Both the position numbers and the translations under genes were made by a program. The notes under the pieces were generated by a model. The model saw only the letters and a program-made list of their open reading frames with translations, had not been told where the DNA came from and did not search any database. Positions 24,292 to 33,906 of a DNA stretch of 64,000 nucleotides are shown here, in pieces (the stretch's first letter is position 1; the number at the start of each line of letters is the position of its first letter). The DNA comes from Micromonospora sp. R77 (GTDB lineage Bacteria; Actinomycetota; Actinomycetes; Mycobacteriales; Micromonosporaceae): assembly GCF_022747945.1 (NCBI RefSeq), contig NZ_JALDST010000001.1, positions 2,232,001-2,296,000 on the forward strand. The letters run 5' to 3'.

Positions 24292-25332
24292 TCAGAGGAA
24301 CAGCACGCACATGGCGTACGCGGCGGGCGCGGCGAGCGCGAACCCGCCCAGGGGGCCCTGCATGTGCCGGGCGATCCACATGGTGGGCAGCTCACCGGCC
24401 ATCAGCCGGCCCGCCTCGGCATAGCCGACGGCCAGATCGGCGAGGACCGCCGTGGCGGCGGTGACCAGCCCGATCAGCGCCCCGCTGGTCGGGGTGAAGC
24501 CGACCAGGTAGCTGCCGAGGACCGCGCTGGCGAGGGTGCCCAGCATGGCTCCGACGACCACGCCGGCGGCACCCCGGGGGACCTGCGGGGCGAGCCGCGG
24601 CCAGGGGGCGACCGCGTCGGTGATCCGGGCGACGGTGAGCGCGACGGCGGTGGCGGTCAGGCAGACGGTGATCGCCTGGGTGCCCTTCGGTACCCGGCTG
24701 AGCACGACCAGGGTGGCGAAGGCGACCACGCCGACCACGAGCAGCAGGGTGCTGCCGAGGGAGTCGGTGACCCGGACCCGGTCGACCCGGCGGACGAGCT
24801 GGCCGAGCACGGCGGCGAGGAAGCCGCCGGCGGCCACGTAGCCGAGCGGCGCGAGGCCGGCGATGTCGGACTGCACCGCGGCGGTGTCCGCCGCGGCGGC
24901 GGCGCCGGCACTGATCAGGGCGACCAGCAGCAGCGCGGGCGGCCGGATCGCCATCGTCCAGGCGAGGACGAAGAGCAGCTGCACGCCGAAGATGATGAAC
25001 GCGAAGGGCAGCCGGTGCCCCGGCCCGGCGGTCTGCGCGCCGAGCACCAGGCCGACCCCGAGCAGCGCGGCGAAGCCGGCGACGGTGAGCGCCAGGGGGC
25101 GGTGCACCTCGACCGGCTCCGCCTCCTCCTCGGCGTCCTCGTCCACGGGCTCGTCGTCGGCCGGCGGGCCGGTCCGCTCTTGCGGAGCCGGCGCGGTCCG
25201 CCCCGGTCACCCCGCTCCCCGCCGTCGTCGGCCGGGCCGGGGGGGGCCCGGCGGGCGGCCGTGGAGGGGTCCGGCCGACGCGTCGTCGGCCCACGGGTCG
25301 CGGCCGGTCTCGGGCGAGGTGGAGGGAAACAC
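24292..25332 (-). CDS. Multi-pass membrane protein, N-terminus frameshifted
   Basis: The clean frame (24292-25146) encodes about 284 residues with seven to eight hydrophobic segments, such as ALTVAGFAALLGVGLVLGA and GTLLASAVLGS-like runs, preceded by an acidic tract DEDAEEEAEPVEV. The original start is probably GTG 25332 (peptide VFPSTSPETGRDPWADDASAG), because CACGAT lies 6 bases upstream. Two frameshifts separate the parts: one at an eight-G run (25239-25246) and one near 25190. No family was recognised; a transporter or envelope protein is possible. The frameshifts may be sequencing errors. Confidence 0.65.
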
Positions 25333-25585
25333 GCCCCGATCGTGCCAGACCGGGCCGCTCCGGCGGAGGTCACGGTTTCGGCAACGTTAAAACCTGCGGC
25401 GCGATCACGGGCAGATCAGACAAACAGGAAAGGACACGGGGGGCGGCGGCCAGGCGATCCGTTACGCTCGACCCGTTACCCGCCCGTCAGCGACGCCGGG
25501 ACCCACGCAAGTTCTCAGCGCCGCCCTCGCGGGCGTGCCGCTGGTCGCGCGCGGCCACGCCGGCCGCCGGGACGGAGGTGATCGT

Positions 25586-26299
25586 GTGGAGATCCTGCTG
25601 CTGGTGAGCGCACGCGCAGGCGAACCTTCGGCGGTGCTGCCGGCACTCGACCTGCTACCGCACTCGGTCCGTACCGCACCGCGTGACGTCCGCACCCTGG
25701 TGTCCGGTCCGAGCCCGGACGCGGTGCTGGTGGACGCCCGCTCCGAGCTGAGCGAGGCACGGGCCACCTGCCGGATGTTGCACGCCACCGGGCTCGGCGT
25801 GCCGCTGGTCGCGGTGGTCACCGAGGCCGGCCTGATCGCGCTCAATGCCGACTGGGGCGTGGACGACGTGATCCTGGCCGGGGCCGGCCCGGCCGAGGTG
25901 GAGGCACGGCTGCGGCTCGCGGTGGGCCGGTTGAGCAACGCGACCGCCGGGGCCGGCGGCTCGATCCGGGCCGGCGAGCTGACCATCGACCCGGACACCT
26001 ACGCGGCGAAGCTGAAGGGTCGCCCGCTCGACCTCACCTACAAGGAGTTCGAGCTGCTGAAGTTCCTGGCCCAGCACCCGGGTCGGGTGTTCACCCGGGA
26101 CCAGCTGCTCCGCGAGGTCTGGGGCTACGACTACTTCGGCGGCACCCGCACGGTGGACGTGCACGTCCGGCGACTGCGGGCCAAGCTCGGCTCCGAGTAC
26201 GAGTCGATGATCGGCACGGTGCGCCAGGTCGGTTACAAGTTCGTCGTCCCGCCGTCGCGTTCGCTGCCGGAGTCGGAGCACGCCCCGCTCCCGGTCTGA
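25586..26299 (+). CDS. glnR: GlnR-type orphan response regulator (nitrogen regulator)
   Basis: A 237-residue OmpR-type regulator. The receiver-like N-terminus (residues ~1-120, [32 protein letters not shown] start) lacks a normal kinase partner gene nearby, and the C-terminal winged helix ends [50 protein letters not shown]...[12 protein letters not shown]. This is the pattern of actinobacterial GlnR, which controls nitrogen assimilation genes. GTG 25586 follows GGAGGTG. It precedes mshD and pst, as Rv0818 precedes Rv0819 and Rv0820 in M. tuberculosis. GlnR/PhoP cross-talk is known in actinomycetes. Confidence 0.88.
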   Translation: MEILLLVSARAGEPSAVLPALDLLPHSVRTAPRDVRTLVSGPSPDAVLVDARSELSEARATCRMLHATGLGVPLVAVVTEAGLIALNADWGVDDVILAGAGPAEVEARLRLAVGRLSNATAGAGGSIRAGELTIDPDTYAAKLKGRPLDLTYKEFELLKFLAQHPGRVFTRDQLLREVWGYDYFGGTRTVDVHVRRLRAKLGSEYESMIGTVRQVGYKFVVPPSRSLPESEHAPLPV

Positions 26300-26417
26300 C
26301 CCGGTCCGGGATCGACGCCGCCCGTCGACCCCATAGGCAATTCTCCGGTACGCCCGATTTGCACAACTTGTCGCCATATCCTGACTGACGGGACTGTCAG
26401 GGTGCGAGGGGGCGGCG

Positions 26418-27290
26418 GTGCGTGCGGTGACCATGGGGGCGACGACATTCCGCGCGGCCGGTGCCCTGACCCTGGCGGTGGCCGCCCTGCTCGGGTCCGC
26501 GTACGCCCTCGGCCGGAGCATGGTCCCCGAGCAGCCACCCCGCACCACCGCCTCGACGGTGCACGCCGACGGCCCGCGCTACGCCGACCAGCCACCGGAC
26601 GACTCCCCCACGCCGCACACCGATGCGCCGGCCTCTCCCGTGCCGGCCTCGCCCGTGCCCGACCAGCGGCCGGCCGGCGACGGCGACGGCCCGTACGGCG
26701 CCTGGATGCACACCGGCACGGACCGGGTGGCGCTCACCTTCGACGACGGGCCGGACCCGCAGTACACGCCGCAGGTGCTCGACCTGCTCCGCAGCTACGG
26801 CGTCAAGGCGACCTTCTGCGTGGTGGGCGAGAACGCACAGAACCACCCCGATCTGATCGAGGCGATCGTGGCCGAGGGGCACACCCTCTGCAACCACTCC
26901 TGGAACCACGACACCACCCTCGGCAAACGCTCGCCGGAGTCGATCCGGGCCGACCTGCTCCGGACCAACGACGCCATCCGGGCAGCCGTCCCGGACGCCC
27001 GGATCACCTGGTTCCGGCAGCCCGGCGGCGAATGGACGTATCCCGTGGCGTCGATCTGCGCCGAGCTGGGGATGACGCCGCTGCACTGGGCGGTGGACCC
27101 GGCGGACTGGCAGGCGCCCGGGGCCGAGAAGGTCACCTCGGCGGTGCTGAGCGACACCGGCCCGGGCTCCATCGTGCTGATGCACGACGCCGGCGGGGAC
27201 CGGCGGGGCACCGTCGAGGCGCTGCACCGGATCCTGCCGGAGCTGGTCGGCCGGTACCAGCTGGAGGCACTCCCCACGAACCCCACGTGA
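26418..27290 (+). CDS. Membrane-anchored polysaccharide deacetylase (CE4)
   Basis: A 290-residue NodB-homology deacetylase. An N-terminal signal or anchor (GALTLAVAALLGSAYALGRS, residues ~15-34) is followed by a ~60-residue Pro/Asp-rich linker and the catalytic domain from ~95. Motif 1 is TFDDGPDPQ (Asp metal ligand), motif 2 NHSWNHD (two His ligands), motif 3 RQPGGEW, and a late IVLMHDAG. Metal-dependent N-deacetylation of peptidoglycan or a capsule polymer outside the cell is likely. GTG 26418 is used; an ATG at 26433 is also possible. Confidence 0.9.
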   Translation: MRAVTMGATTFRAAGALTLAVAALLGSAYALGRSMVPEQPPRTTASTVHADGPRYADQPPDDSPTPHTDAPASPVPASPVPDQRPAGDGDGPYGAWMHTGTDRVALTFDDGPDPQYTPQVLDLLRSYGVKATFCVVGENAQNHPDLIEAIVAEGHTLCNHSWNHDTTLGKRSPESIRADLLRTNDAIRAAVPDARITWFRQPGGEWTYPVASICAELGMTPLHWAVDPADWQAPGAEKVTSAVLSDTGPGSIVLMHDAGGDRRGTVEALHRILPELVGRYQLEALPTNPT

Positions 27291-27359
27291 CCCGCATCGC
27301 CCCGCCGGGCCTCCGCGCCGAGCCTGCGGAGTCGACCCCCGGGCCGCTACGGTGACGGA

Positions 27360-28282
27360 ATGAGCAGCACCGAGCCGACCGCAGACCGGGTCTCCCGCGC
27401 CGACCGGCTGGCGCCGGTCGAGGTCGCCGAGGTGCTGGCGCTGGCCCGGACGGCCGGGGACGCCGACGGTGCCGACCCGCTCGACGAGCACGTGCTGCTG
27501 CGGCTGCGCGACCCGGAGGCGCCCGCGGTGCACCTGACCGCGCGCGCGGTGGACGGCACGTTGACCGGTTACGCGCACCTGGACACCACCGACGCCACCG
27601 GGATCGGGGTGGAGTTGGTGGTGCACCCGGCGTACCGGCGGCGCGGCACCGGGCGGGCGCTGGCGCGGGGGTGCTGGCCGCGGCCGGCGGCCCGCTGCGC
27701 GCCTGGGCGCACGGCGACCATCCGTCCGCCGCCGCGCTCGCCGTCGACCTGGGCTTCGCACGCGCCCGGGTGCTGTGGCAGCTGCGCCGGCCGCTCACCA
27801 CCGCGCTGCCGGAGCTCCGCCTGCCCGACGGGGTCGAGTTGCGGGCGTTCCGGCCGGGTGAGGACGACGAGGCGTGGCTGGCGCTCAACAACGCCGCCTT
27901 CGCCACGCACCCCGAGCAGGGCCGGTGGACCCTCGACGACCTGCGGGTACGCCTCGCCGAGCCGTGGTTCGACCCGGCCGGCTTCCTGCTCGCCGTCGAG
28001 TCGGCGTCCGGCCGGCTGCGCGGCTTCCACTGGACCAAGGTGCACGAGCGCCCGGGTTCGGCCCGGATCGGCGAGGTCTACGTGCTGGGGGTGGACCCGA
28101 CGGCGCACGGCGGCGGGCTCGGCCGGGCGCTGACCACGGCGGGCCTGGCCCACCTGCGGGACCGGCGTGGGCTGGACCGGGTGATGCTCTACGTGGACGA
28201 GTCGAACACCGCCGCGGTGGCCCTCTACGAGCGGCTCGGCTTCGCCCGCTGGTGCGGGCACGTCAACTACCGGCTGGGCTGA
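27360..28282 (+). CDS. mshD: Mycothiol synthase MshD (single 1-nt frameshift)
   Basis: Tandem GNAT enzyme that acetylates Cys-GlcN-Ins, the last step of mycothiol synthesis. The N-terminal part (27360 to ~27665) ends VVHPAYRRRGTGRALARG, and the rest continues in another frame from VLAAAGGPLRAWAHGDHP to the stop. The second domain has GFHWTKVHERPGSARIGEVYVLGVDP, the MshD signature. A single base is missing in the G run at 27666-27670. TACGGT 6 bases upstream of ATG 27360 indicates a leaderless message. Because mycothiol is important in actinobacteria, sequencing error is more likely than true loss. Confidence 0.85.
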
Positions 28283-28295
28283 ACGGCCCGCCACC

Positions 28296-28335
28296 CGTCC
28301 CACCGAACGGTCATGCCGGTGCACCCGGTGGGACG
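28296..28335 (+). terminator. Hairpin terminator after mshD
   Basis: A perfect 10-bp inverted repeat (CGTCCCACCG at 28296-28305, complement at 28326-28335) lies 14 bases past the mshD stop and before the pst promoter. Confidence 0.6.
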
Positions 28336-28436
28336 ACGGCCGTGGTGGACATATCGCCTCAACAGCGACAACGGGTCGCGAGTTCACGAAAAGGACAACC
28401 GCTCCTCAGCCACCGGCCACCGGACCGGGCGCACCT

Positions 28437-28491
28437 GTTCATCTTCCGTTCACTTGTGACCGGCGAACCGTCTACCTGGCACTTCTAGCTT
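28437..28491 (+). promoter_or_regulatory. PHO box and promoter of pstSCAB
   Basis: Two adjacent 11-base direct repeats, GTTCATCTTCC (28437-28447) and GTTCACTTGTG (28448-28458), match the actinomycete PhoP-binding unit GTTCACC-N4. A further GTTCACG lies at 28382. TAGCTT at 28486-28491 can serve as -10. The gap 28283-28568 otherwise holds only the terminator and the untranslated leader. Confidence 0.8.
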
Positions 28492-28568
28492 TCACATCAG
28501 CCGGTCCGCCCGGCACCCGGGCCTCCATCCGGGCGACCTGACCAAAGATGTGAAGGGAAACCCCTCAG

Positions 28569-29672
28569 GTGAAGCTCCAGCGGCACGGCGCCATTGCCTG
28601 CCTCGCTCTTACTGCGGTGCTCGGTCTCAGCGCTTGCGGCTCGGACAACAACGAGTCGTCCGCTGCCTCCCCCTCCGGCTCGGCCGCTGCGGCCGACTGC
28701 GCCAAGGGCACGCTGAACGCGCAGGGCTCCTCGGCCCAGAAGAACGCCATGGCCGAGTGGATCAAGGCGTACCAGCAGAAGTGTGCCGGCAGCACGATCA
28801 ACTACGAGCCGTCCGGCTCGGGCGCGGGCATCCAGGCCTTCATCGCGGGCACCGCCGACTTCGCCGGCTCGGACTCGGCGCTCAAGCCGGAGGAGCAGCC
28901 GCAGGCCGACGCCAAGTGCTCGGGCGGCAAGGCCATCCACCTGCCGATGGTGATCGGCCCGATCGCGGTCGCCTACAACGTCAGCGGCGTGGACAACCTC
29001 CAGCTCAGCCCGAACACGCTGGCCAAGATCTTCGCCGGCAAGGTCACCAAGTGGGACGACGCGGCGATCAAGGCGGACAACCCGGACGCCAAGCTGCCGG
29101 CGACCACCATCCAGACGGTGCACCGCTCGGACGAGTCCGGCACCACCGACAACTTCACCAAGTACCTGTCGAAGACCGCCGACGCGGACTGGACCTTCGC
29201 CAACGCCAAGGCGTGGAAGGCCCCGGGCGGCACCGGCGCCAAGGGCTCCGACGGCGTGGCCAGCTCGGTCAAGGGCGCGGACGGCTCGATCGGCTACATG
29301 GAGCTCTCCTTCGCCGAGAACGCCGGGCTGAAGAAGGCCAAGATCAAGAACGGTGCCGGTGAGTACACCGAGCTGACCGGCGAGGCGGCCGGCAAGACCA
29401 TCGCCGGGGCCAAGGTCGAGGGCCAGGGCGACGACCTCAAGATGTCGATCGACTACAAGACCACCGAGGCCGGGGCGTACCCGATCGTCCTGGTGACCTA
29501 CGAGATCGTCTGCAGCAAGGGCCTCGCGGCCGACAAGCTGCCGCTGGTCAAGGGCCTGCTCGGGCACGCGGCCAGCAGTGAGGGCCAGGCCGAGCTGAGC
29601 GAGCTGGGCTACGCCCCGCTGCCCGACTCGGTCCGCACCAAGGTCGAGGCCGCGGTCAAGAACCTCTCCTGA
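28569..29672 (+). CDS. pstS: Phosphate ABC transporter substrate-binding lipoprotein PstS
   Basis: A 367-residue phosphate-binding protein. The lipobox LGLSAC gives lipid attachment at Cys ~23. The PBP-like fold contains INYEPSGSGAGIQAF, ADFAGSDSALKPEE, and TVHRSDESGTTDNFTKYL, the phosphate-coordinating segments of PstS. It captures inorganic phosphate at the membrane for PstCAB. GTG 28569 is the start, with GAAGGGAAA upstream. It is the first gene of pstSCAB under the PHO box and thus should be induced by phosphate starvation. Confidence 0.96.
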   Translation: MKLQRHGAIACLALTAVLGLSACGSDNNESSAASPSGSAAAADCAKGTLNAQGSSAQKNAMAEWIKAYQQKCAGSTINYEPSGSGAGIQAFIAGTADFAGSDSALKPEEQPQADAKCSGGKAIHLPMVIGPIAVAYNVSGVDNLQLSPNTLAKIFAGKVTKWDDAAIKADNPDAKLPATTIQTVHRSDESGTTDNFTKYLSKTADADWTFANAKAWKAPGGTGAKGSDGVASSVKGADGSIGYMELSFAENAGLKKAKIKNGAGEYTELTGEAAGKTIAGAKVEGQGDDLKMSIDYKTTEAGAYPIVLVTYEIVCSKGLAADKLPLVKGLLGHAASSEGQAELSELGYAPLPDSVRTKVEAAVKNLS

Positions 29673-29716
29673 CCGTCCCGAGCGACACCACTCCTCAATT
29701 CGAAGCGAGCGAGCAG

Positions 29717-30811
29717 ATGGGTGAAACCCCTCCCGGCTCGGCGCACGCCGGCACCGGCGGGACCCGCGTGGCCTCAGGTCACGAGTGGACCGCCGGTGCC
29801 TCGGCGCGTGTGGCCGAGACCTCTGTCAGCACCCGTACCCCCGACGGGAACGGGTTGGGCGGCGGCGGCGCGACGCTGCCCCGGGCCCGGGCGTTCGGCG
29901 CGGAACGGGCGTTCCGCGGTCTCACCCTGGCCGCCGGCACCGCCGTGCTGGTCATCATCGCGGCGATCGCGGTCTTCCTGATCGCCAAGGCCGTGCCGGC
30001 GCTGCGCGCGGACACCGAGAACTTCTGGACCTACGAGGGCTGGTCGCCCAACCAGACCGAACCGAAGTTCGGCATCGGCACGCTCGCCTTCGGCACCGTG
30101 CTCAGCTCCGCGCTGGCGCTGCTCATCGCGGTGCCGGTGGCGCTGGGCATCGCGCTCTACCTGTCGCACTACGCCCCCCGCCGGCTGGGCACCGCCCTCG
30201 GCTTCCTGATCGACCTGCTGGCCGCCGTGCCCAGCGTCGTGTTCGGCCTCTGGGGCCGGGACGTCTTCATCAACCCGGTACGGGACTTCTCCGTCTGGCT
30301 GAACGAGTACTTCGGCTGGCTGCCGATCTTCGGTGGCGACGGCCCGTTCGGCAAGTCGGTCATGCTCGGCTCGCTGGTGCTGGCCATCATGGTGCTGCCG
30401 ATCATCACCTCGCTCTCCCGCGAGGTGTTCCTGCAGACCCCGACCGCCAACGAGGAAGCCGCCCTCGCCCTGGGCGCCACCCGCTGGGAGATGCTCCGCA
30501 CCGCGGTGCTGCCGTACGGCCGGCCGGGCATCATCGCCGCGGTCATGCTCGGCCTGGGCCGCGCCCTCGGCGAGACCATCGCGCTGGCGATGACCCTCGG
30601 CATCACCTTCGGCATCTCGTTCAACCTGATCCAGAACGGCGGCAACACCATCGCCGCGAACATCGCCAACGCGTTCGGCGAGGCGAACGAGACCGGCCGG
30701 GGCGCCCTGATCGCCTCCGGCCTGGTGCTCTTCACCATCACGCTGATCGTCAACATCACGGCGCGCGTGATCATCTATCGCCGCCGCGAGTTCACGGAGT
30801 CGGCCGCATGA
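29717..30811 (+). CDS. pstC: Phosphate ABC transporter permease PstC
   Basis: A 364-residue permease with an extended Ser/Thr/Gly-rich N-terminal tail of ~65 residues and six membrane segments. The ABC-coupling EAA loop reads [32 protein letters not shown]. It pairs with PstA to form the phosphate channel. Its stop overlaps the PstA start as ATGA (30808-30811). Confidence 0.96.
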   Translation: MGETPPGSAHAGTGGTRVASGHEWTAGASARVAETSVSTRTPDGNGLGGGGATLPRARAFGAERAFRGLTLAAGTAVLVIIAAIAVFLIAKAVPALRADTENFWTYEGWSPNQTEPKFGIGTLAFGTVLSSALALLIAVPVALGIALYLSHYAPRRLGTALGFLIDLLAAVPSVVFGLWGRDVFINPVRDFSVWLNEYFGWLPIFGGDGPFGKSVMLGSLVLAIMVLPIITSLSREVFLQTPTANEEAALALGATRWEMLRTAVLPYGRPGIIAAVMLGLGRALGETIALAMTLGITFGISFNLIQNGGNTIAANIANAFGEANETGRGALIASGLVLFTITLIVNITARVIIYRRREFTESAA

Positions 30812-31896
30812 CCACCACCGTCGCGAACCACCGCACCCGACCGCCGGCCCAGCCGGCCACGCTGCGTACCAGGCGGCTGCCGAGGTACGCCGCGCCCGCC
30901 ATCGCCCTGGCGGCCCTCCTGGTCGCCGCCGGGATCGTGTACGGCGCCGGCATCGGTGGCCCGGTCCTGGTCGTGGTCATCGGCGCGCTGCTCTACCTGG
31001 CCGGCCTCTTCGTCGCCGCGAACGCGGTGGAGGGGCGCCGGTCGGCGCGCGACCGCACCTGGAGCGCGCTGATCCACTCGGCCTTCGTGCTGGCCGTGCT
31101 GCCGCTGGCCTCGGTGGTGTGGACCCTGGTCAGCAAGGGCGCCGAACGCCTGGACGGCAACTTCTTCGGCACCTCGATGAACAACATCGGCGCCCGGGAC
31201 GCCAACGGCGGCGCCTACCACGCCATCATCGGCACCCTGGAGCAGGTCGGCATCGCCGCCCTGATCACGGTCCCGCTCGGCATCCTCTGCGCCATCTACG
31301 TCGTCGAGTACGGGCGCGGCCGGTTCGCCTTCGCGATCCGGTTCTTCGTCGACGTGATGACCGGCATCCCGTCGATCGTCTCCGGCCTCTTCGTCCTGGC
31401 GTTCTGGGTGCTCGTGGTGTCACCGACGTTCAACGACGGGCGGCCGAGCTTCTCCGGTTTCGCCGCCGCGCTCGCGCTGAGCGTGCTGATGCTGCCGACC
31501 GTGGTCCGTTCCACCGAGGAGATGCTGCGGCTCGTCCCGCCGCCGCTGCGCGAGGGTGCGTACGCCCTCGGCGTGCCGAAGTGGAAGACCATCCTGCGGG
31601 TGGTCCTGCCGACCGCGCTGCCGGGCATCGTCACCGGCGTCATGCTCGCCATCGCGCGGGCCGCCGGCGAGACGGCCCCGGTGCTGCTCGTGGCCGGCGG
31701 CGGCGCGGCGATCAACTTCAACCCGTTCGAGAACAACCAGTCGTCGCTGGCCCTCTTCGTCTACCAGCAGGCCGGCGACGCCTCCAAGTACTCGCCGGCA
31801 CGGGCCTGGACCGCGGCGCTGACCCTGGTCGCCCTCGTGCTCGTCCTGACCATCGCGGCGAAGTTGCTGGCCCGCCGCAACCGGCTCGGCCGATGA
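30808..31896 (+). CDS. pstA: Phosphate ABC transporter permease PstA
   Basis: A 362-residue permease. After a short hydrophilic start there are two extra N-terminal hydrophobic spans ([42 protein letters not shown]) and then the canonical six-helix permease core with EAA loop [27 protein letters not shown]. Start ATG 30808 overlaps PstC; its stop overlaps an upstream in-frame ATG for pstB. Confidence 0.96.
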   Translation: MTTTVANHRTRPPAQPATLRTRRLPRYAAPAIALAALLVAAGIVYGAGIGGPVLVVVIGALLYLAGLFVAANAVEGRRSARDRTWSALIHSAFVLAVLPLASVVWTLVSKGAERLDGNFFGTSMNNIGARDANGGAYHAIIGTLEQVGIAALITVPLGILCAIYVVEYGRGRFAFAIRFFVDVMTGIPSIVSGLFVLAFWVLVVSPTFNDGRPSFSGFAAALALSVLMLPTVVRSTEEMLRLVPPPLREGAYALGVPKWKTILRVVLPTALPGIVTGVMLAIARAAGETAPVLLVAGGGAAINFNPFENNQSSLALFVYQQAGDASKYSPARAWTAALTLVALVLVLTIAAKLLARRNRLGR

Positions 31897-31916
31897 ACCC
31901 CGGAGGTACCACCACC

Positions 31917-32693
31917 ATGGCCAAGCGCATCTCCGCCACGAACGTCACCGCCTACTACGGCGCCTTCAAGGCGATCGAGAACATCAACCTGACGGTCGAG
32001 CCGAAGACGGTCACCGCCCTGATCGGCCCGTCCGGCTGCGGCAAGTCGACCTTCCTGCGGTCGATCAACCGGATGCACGAGGTGCTGCCCGGTGCCCGGG
32101 TCGAGGGCAGCCTGACCATCGACGACCAGGACATCTACGACCGGGACGTGGACGTGACCGCGGTCCGCCGGACCATCGGCATGGTCTTCCAGCGCCCCAA
32201 CCCGTTCCCCACCATGTCGATCTTCGACAACGTGGTGGCCGGCCTCAAGCTGAACGGGGTCCGGAAGAAGTCGATCCTGGAGGAGGCGGCCGAGAAGGCG
32301 CTCCGCTCGGCGAACCTCTGGGACGAGGTGAAGGACCGCCTCGGCAAGCCCGGCGCCGGCCTCTCCGGCGGTCAGCAGCAGCGGCTCTGCATCGCCCGGA
32401 CCATCGCGGTCGAGCCGCAGGTCGTCCTGATGGACGAGCCCTGCTCGGCACTCGACCCGATCTCCACGCTGGCCATCGAGGACCTGATGTTCCAGCTCAA
32501 GGACAAGTTCACCATCATCATCGTCACGCACAACATGCAGCAGGCCGCCCGCGTCTCGGACCGTACCGCCTTCTTCTCCATCGAGAAGACCGGCGACCCC
32601 GGCCGCCTCATCGAGTACGACAACACCCAGAAGATCTTCAGCAACCCCGCCATGAAGAAGACCGAGGACTACATCACCGGCCGCTTCGGCTGA
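31917..32693 (+). CDS. pstB: Phosphate ABC transporter ATP-binding protein PstB
   Basis: A 258-residue ATPase. Walker [10 protein letters not shown] (residues ~38-46), signature [19 protein letters not shown] and Walker [14 protein letters not shown] are intact, with the H-loop [13 protein letters not shown] chose ATG 31917 because GGAGGT sits 9 bases upstream and PstB proteins normally start MAKRI; an ATG at 31893 overlapping pstA gives eight more residues. It ends the operon; no phoU gene follows. A long perfect hairpin follows the stop. Confidence 0.96.
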   Translation: MAKRISATNVTAYYGAFKAIENINLTVEPKTVTALIGPSGCGKSTFLRSINRMHEVLPGARVEGSLTIDDQDIYDRDVDVTAVRRTIGMVFQRPNPFPTMSIFDNVVAGLKLNGVRKKSILEEAAEKALRSANLWDEVKDRLGKPGAGLSGGQQQRLCIARTIAVEPQVVLMDEPCSALDPISTLAIEDLMFQLKDKFTIIIVTHNMQQAARVSDRTAFFSIEKTGDPGRLIEYDNTQKIFSNPAMKKTEDYITGRFG

Positions 32694-32727
32694 CCCCCCT
32701 CACCCCCCCGCCCCGCCTGGGCGCAAT

Positions 32728-32777
32728 TTCACGGAAAGAGTGGCCATCCGGTGCCGGATGGCCACTCTTTCCGTGAA
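32728..32777. terminator. Perfect 23-bp hairpin after pstB
   Basis: Two perfect 23-bp arms (32728-32750 and 32755-32777) around a 4-base loop. The core is ACGGAAAGAGTGGCC. It is more AT-rich than the surroundings and far stronger than other terminators here. Confidence 0.85.
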
Positions 32778-32796
32778 CGAGGGGCCTCACCCGCGA

Positions 32797-32850
32797 GCGG
32801 GGCGGGGCGGGGGGCGGGGTGGGGTGGGGTGGGGCGGGGGTGGGGTGGGA
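32797..32850 (+). repeat. G-rich low-complexity tract
   Basis: About 54 bases of GGGG runs spaced by single T or C. This can form G-quadruplexes on the plus strand. It lies between the pst terminator and the NUDIX gene's 3' end. Confidence 0.8.
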
Positions 32851-32860
32851 CGGTGCGGGC

Positions 32861-33688
32861 TCAGCGGAGGTGGAAGCGGGCGGTGCCGTCGGCGGCGAGG
32901 TCCAGGTGCGGGGTGATGGGGGTGGCGGCGTCGCGGGTGGCCGAGGCGGCCACCACTCCGGCCAGGTCGCCGGCGGCGGCCACCTCGGCGAGGGTGACCA
33001 TCGTCGGCGGCAGCATCGTCAGCTCCCCGGCCTCCGCCCGGGCCAGGGCGTCCGCGGGACGGATCCACATCGTGTGGTCGGCCTCGCCGGAGACGTCCCG
33101 GGTCCGCTGCCCCTCCGGCAGCAACGCCAGGAAGAAGTACGTGTCGAAGCGGCGCGGCTCGAACTCCGGGGTGATCCAGCGGCTCCACGGCAGCAGCAGG
33201 TCGGAGCGGAGGGTGAGCTGTCGCCCGGCCAGCAGGTCGGCGAAGCCGACCCGGCGCCCCTCCAGGTCCTGCCGGGCGGTCTCCCAGTCGTCCCCGCTGA
33301 CGTCGCCCACCACGGTCGCCGCGTCCGGGCCGGCCAGCAGCACACCGGCCTCCTCGAAGACCTCCCGCGCGGCGGCACAGACCACCGCCTGGGCGGCGTC
33401 CGGCGCCTGGCCGAGCCGCTCGCCCCAGGTCGCCGGCTCCGGGCCGGCCCAGTCCAGGTGCGCCTGGGAGTCGGAGCGGTCCACGCCGCCGCCGGGGAAG
33501 GCGTACATGCCGCCGAAGCTCATCGCGGCGACCCGGCGGATGACGTACACCTGGAAGTCGGTGCCGGCCGGGCGGAGCAGCAGCACCGTGGCCGCGACCC
33601 GCGCGGTGGCCGGGGTGCCGCCCTCGGCCCGGAACCGGCGGTAGTGCTCCACCAGGGCGGGGGGTGCGGCGAAGCCGTCGGTCGTCAT
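32861..33688 (-). CDS. NUDIX hydrolase
   Basis: A 275-residue NUDIX protein of the NUDT19/CoA-type layout: VAATVLLLRPAGTDFQVYVIRR, an FGGMYAFPGGGVD entry, and a Nudix helix AAAREVFEEAGVLL (REVFEEAG core) near residue 110, with additional C-terminal all-alpha sequence. It should hydrolyse a nucleoside-diphosphate-linked substrate, possibly a CoA or ADP-ribose compound. ATG 33688 has TAGGCT 6 bases upstream, so leaderless. It is divergent from the Gfo/Idh gene across 218 bp. Confidence 0.9.
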   Translation of the reverse strand: MTTDGFAAPPALVEHYRRFRAEGGTPATARVAATVLLLRPAGTDFQVYVIRRVAAMSFGGMYAFPGGGVDRSDSQAHLDWAGPEPATWGERLGQAPDAAQAVVCAAAREVFEEAGVLLAGPDAATVVGDVSGDDWETARQDLEGRRVGFADLLAGRQLTLRSDLLLPWSRWITPEFEPRRFDTYFFLALLPEGQRTRDVSGEADHTMWIRPADALARAEAGELTMLPPTMVTLAEVAAAGDLAGVVAASATRDAATPITPHLDLAADGTARFHLR

Positions 33689-33906
33689 CCCGCGAGCCTA
33701 GTTCCCGCCGACCGGGACGGCGCACCGGCGGGACGTCGCCCGCCTGCCCACCGAGCCGGCCCCCGGTCCGCCGGGGGCCGACCAACCGGACCAGGGGCAG
33801 GTGCCCGGCCGCCGGACATCCGCCGCCGGGCCACCGGCCGGGCGGGGGCTTCCCGACGGGTGGATCTTCCGCCCGGTGGTCGGGCGGCCCGGGATAGCGT
33901 GCCGGC

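Noticed and set aside
25461..25479. GlnR autoregulatory box (two GTTAC repeats 14 bases apart before glnR)
   Set aside because: The spacing does not fit the usual GTnAC-N6-GAAAC arrangement. TACGCT here may just be a -10 element.
26379..26402. CTGAC-N10-GTCAG inverted repeat before the polysaccharide deacetylase gene
   Set aside because: Too short and weak to support an operator call in a GC-rich background.
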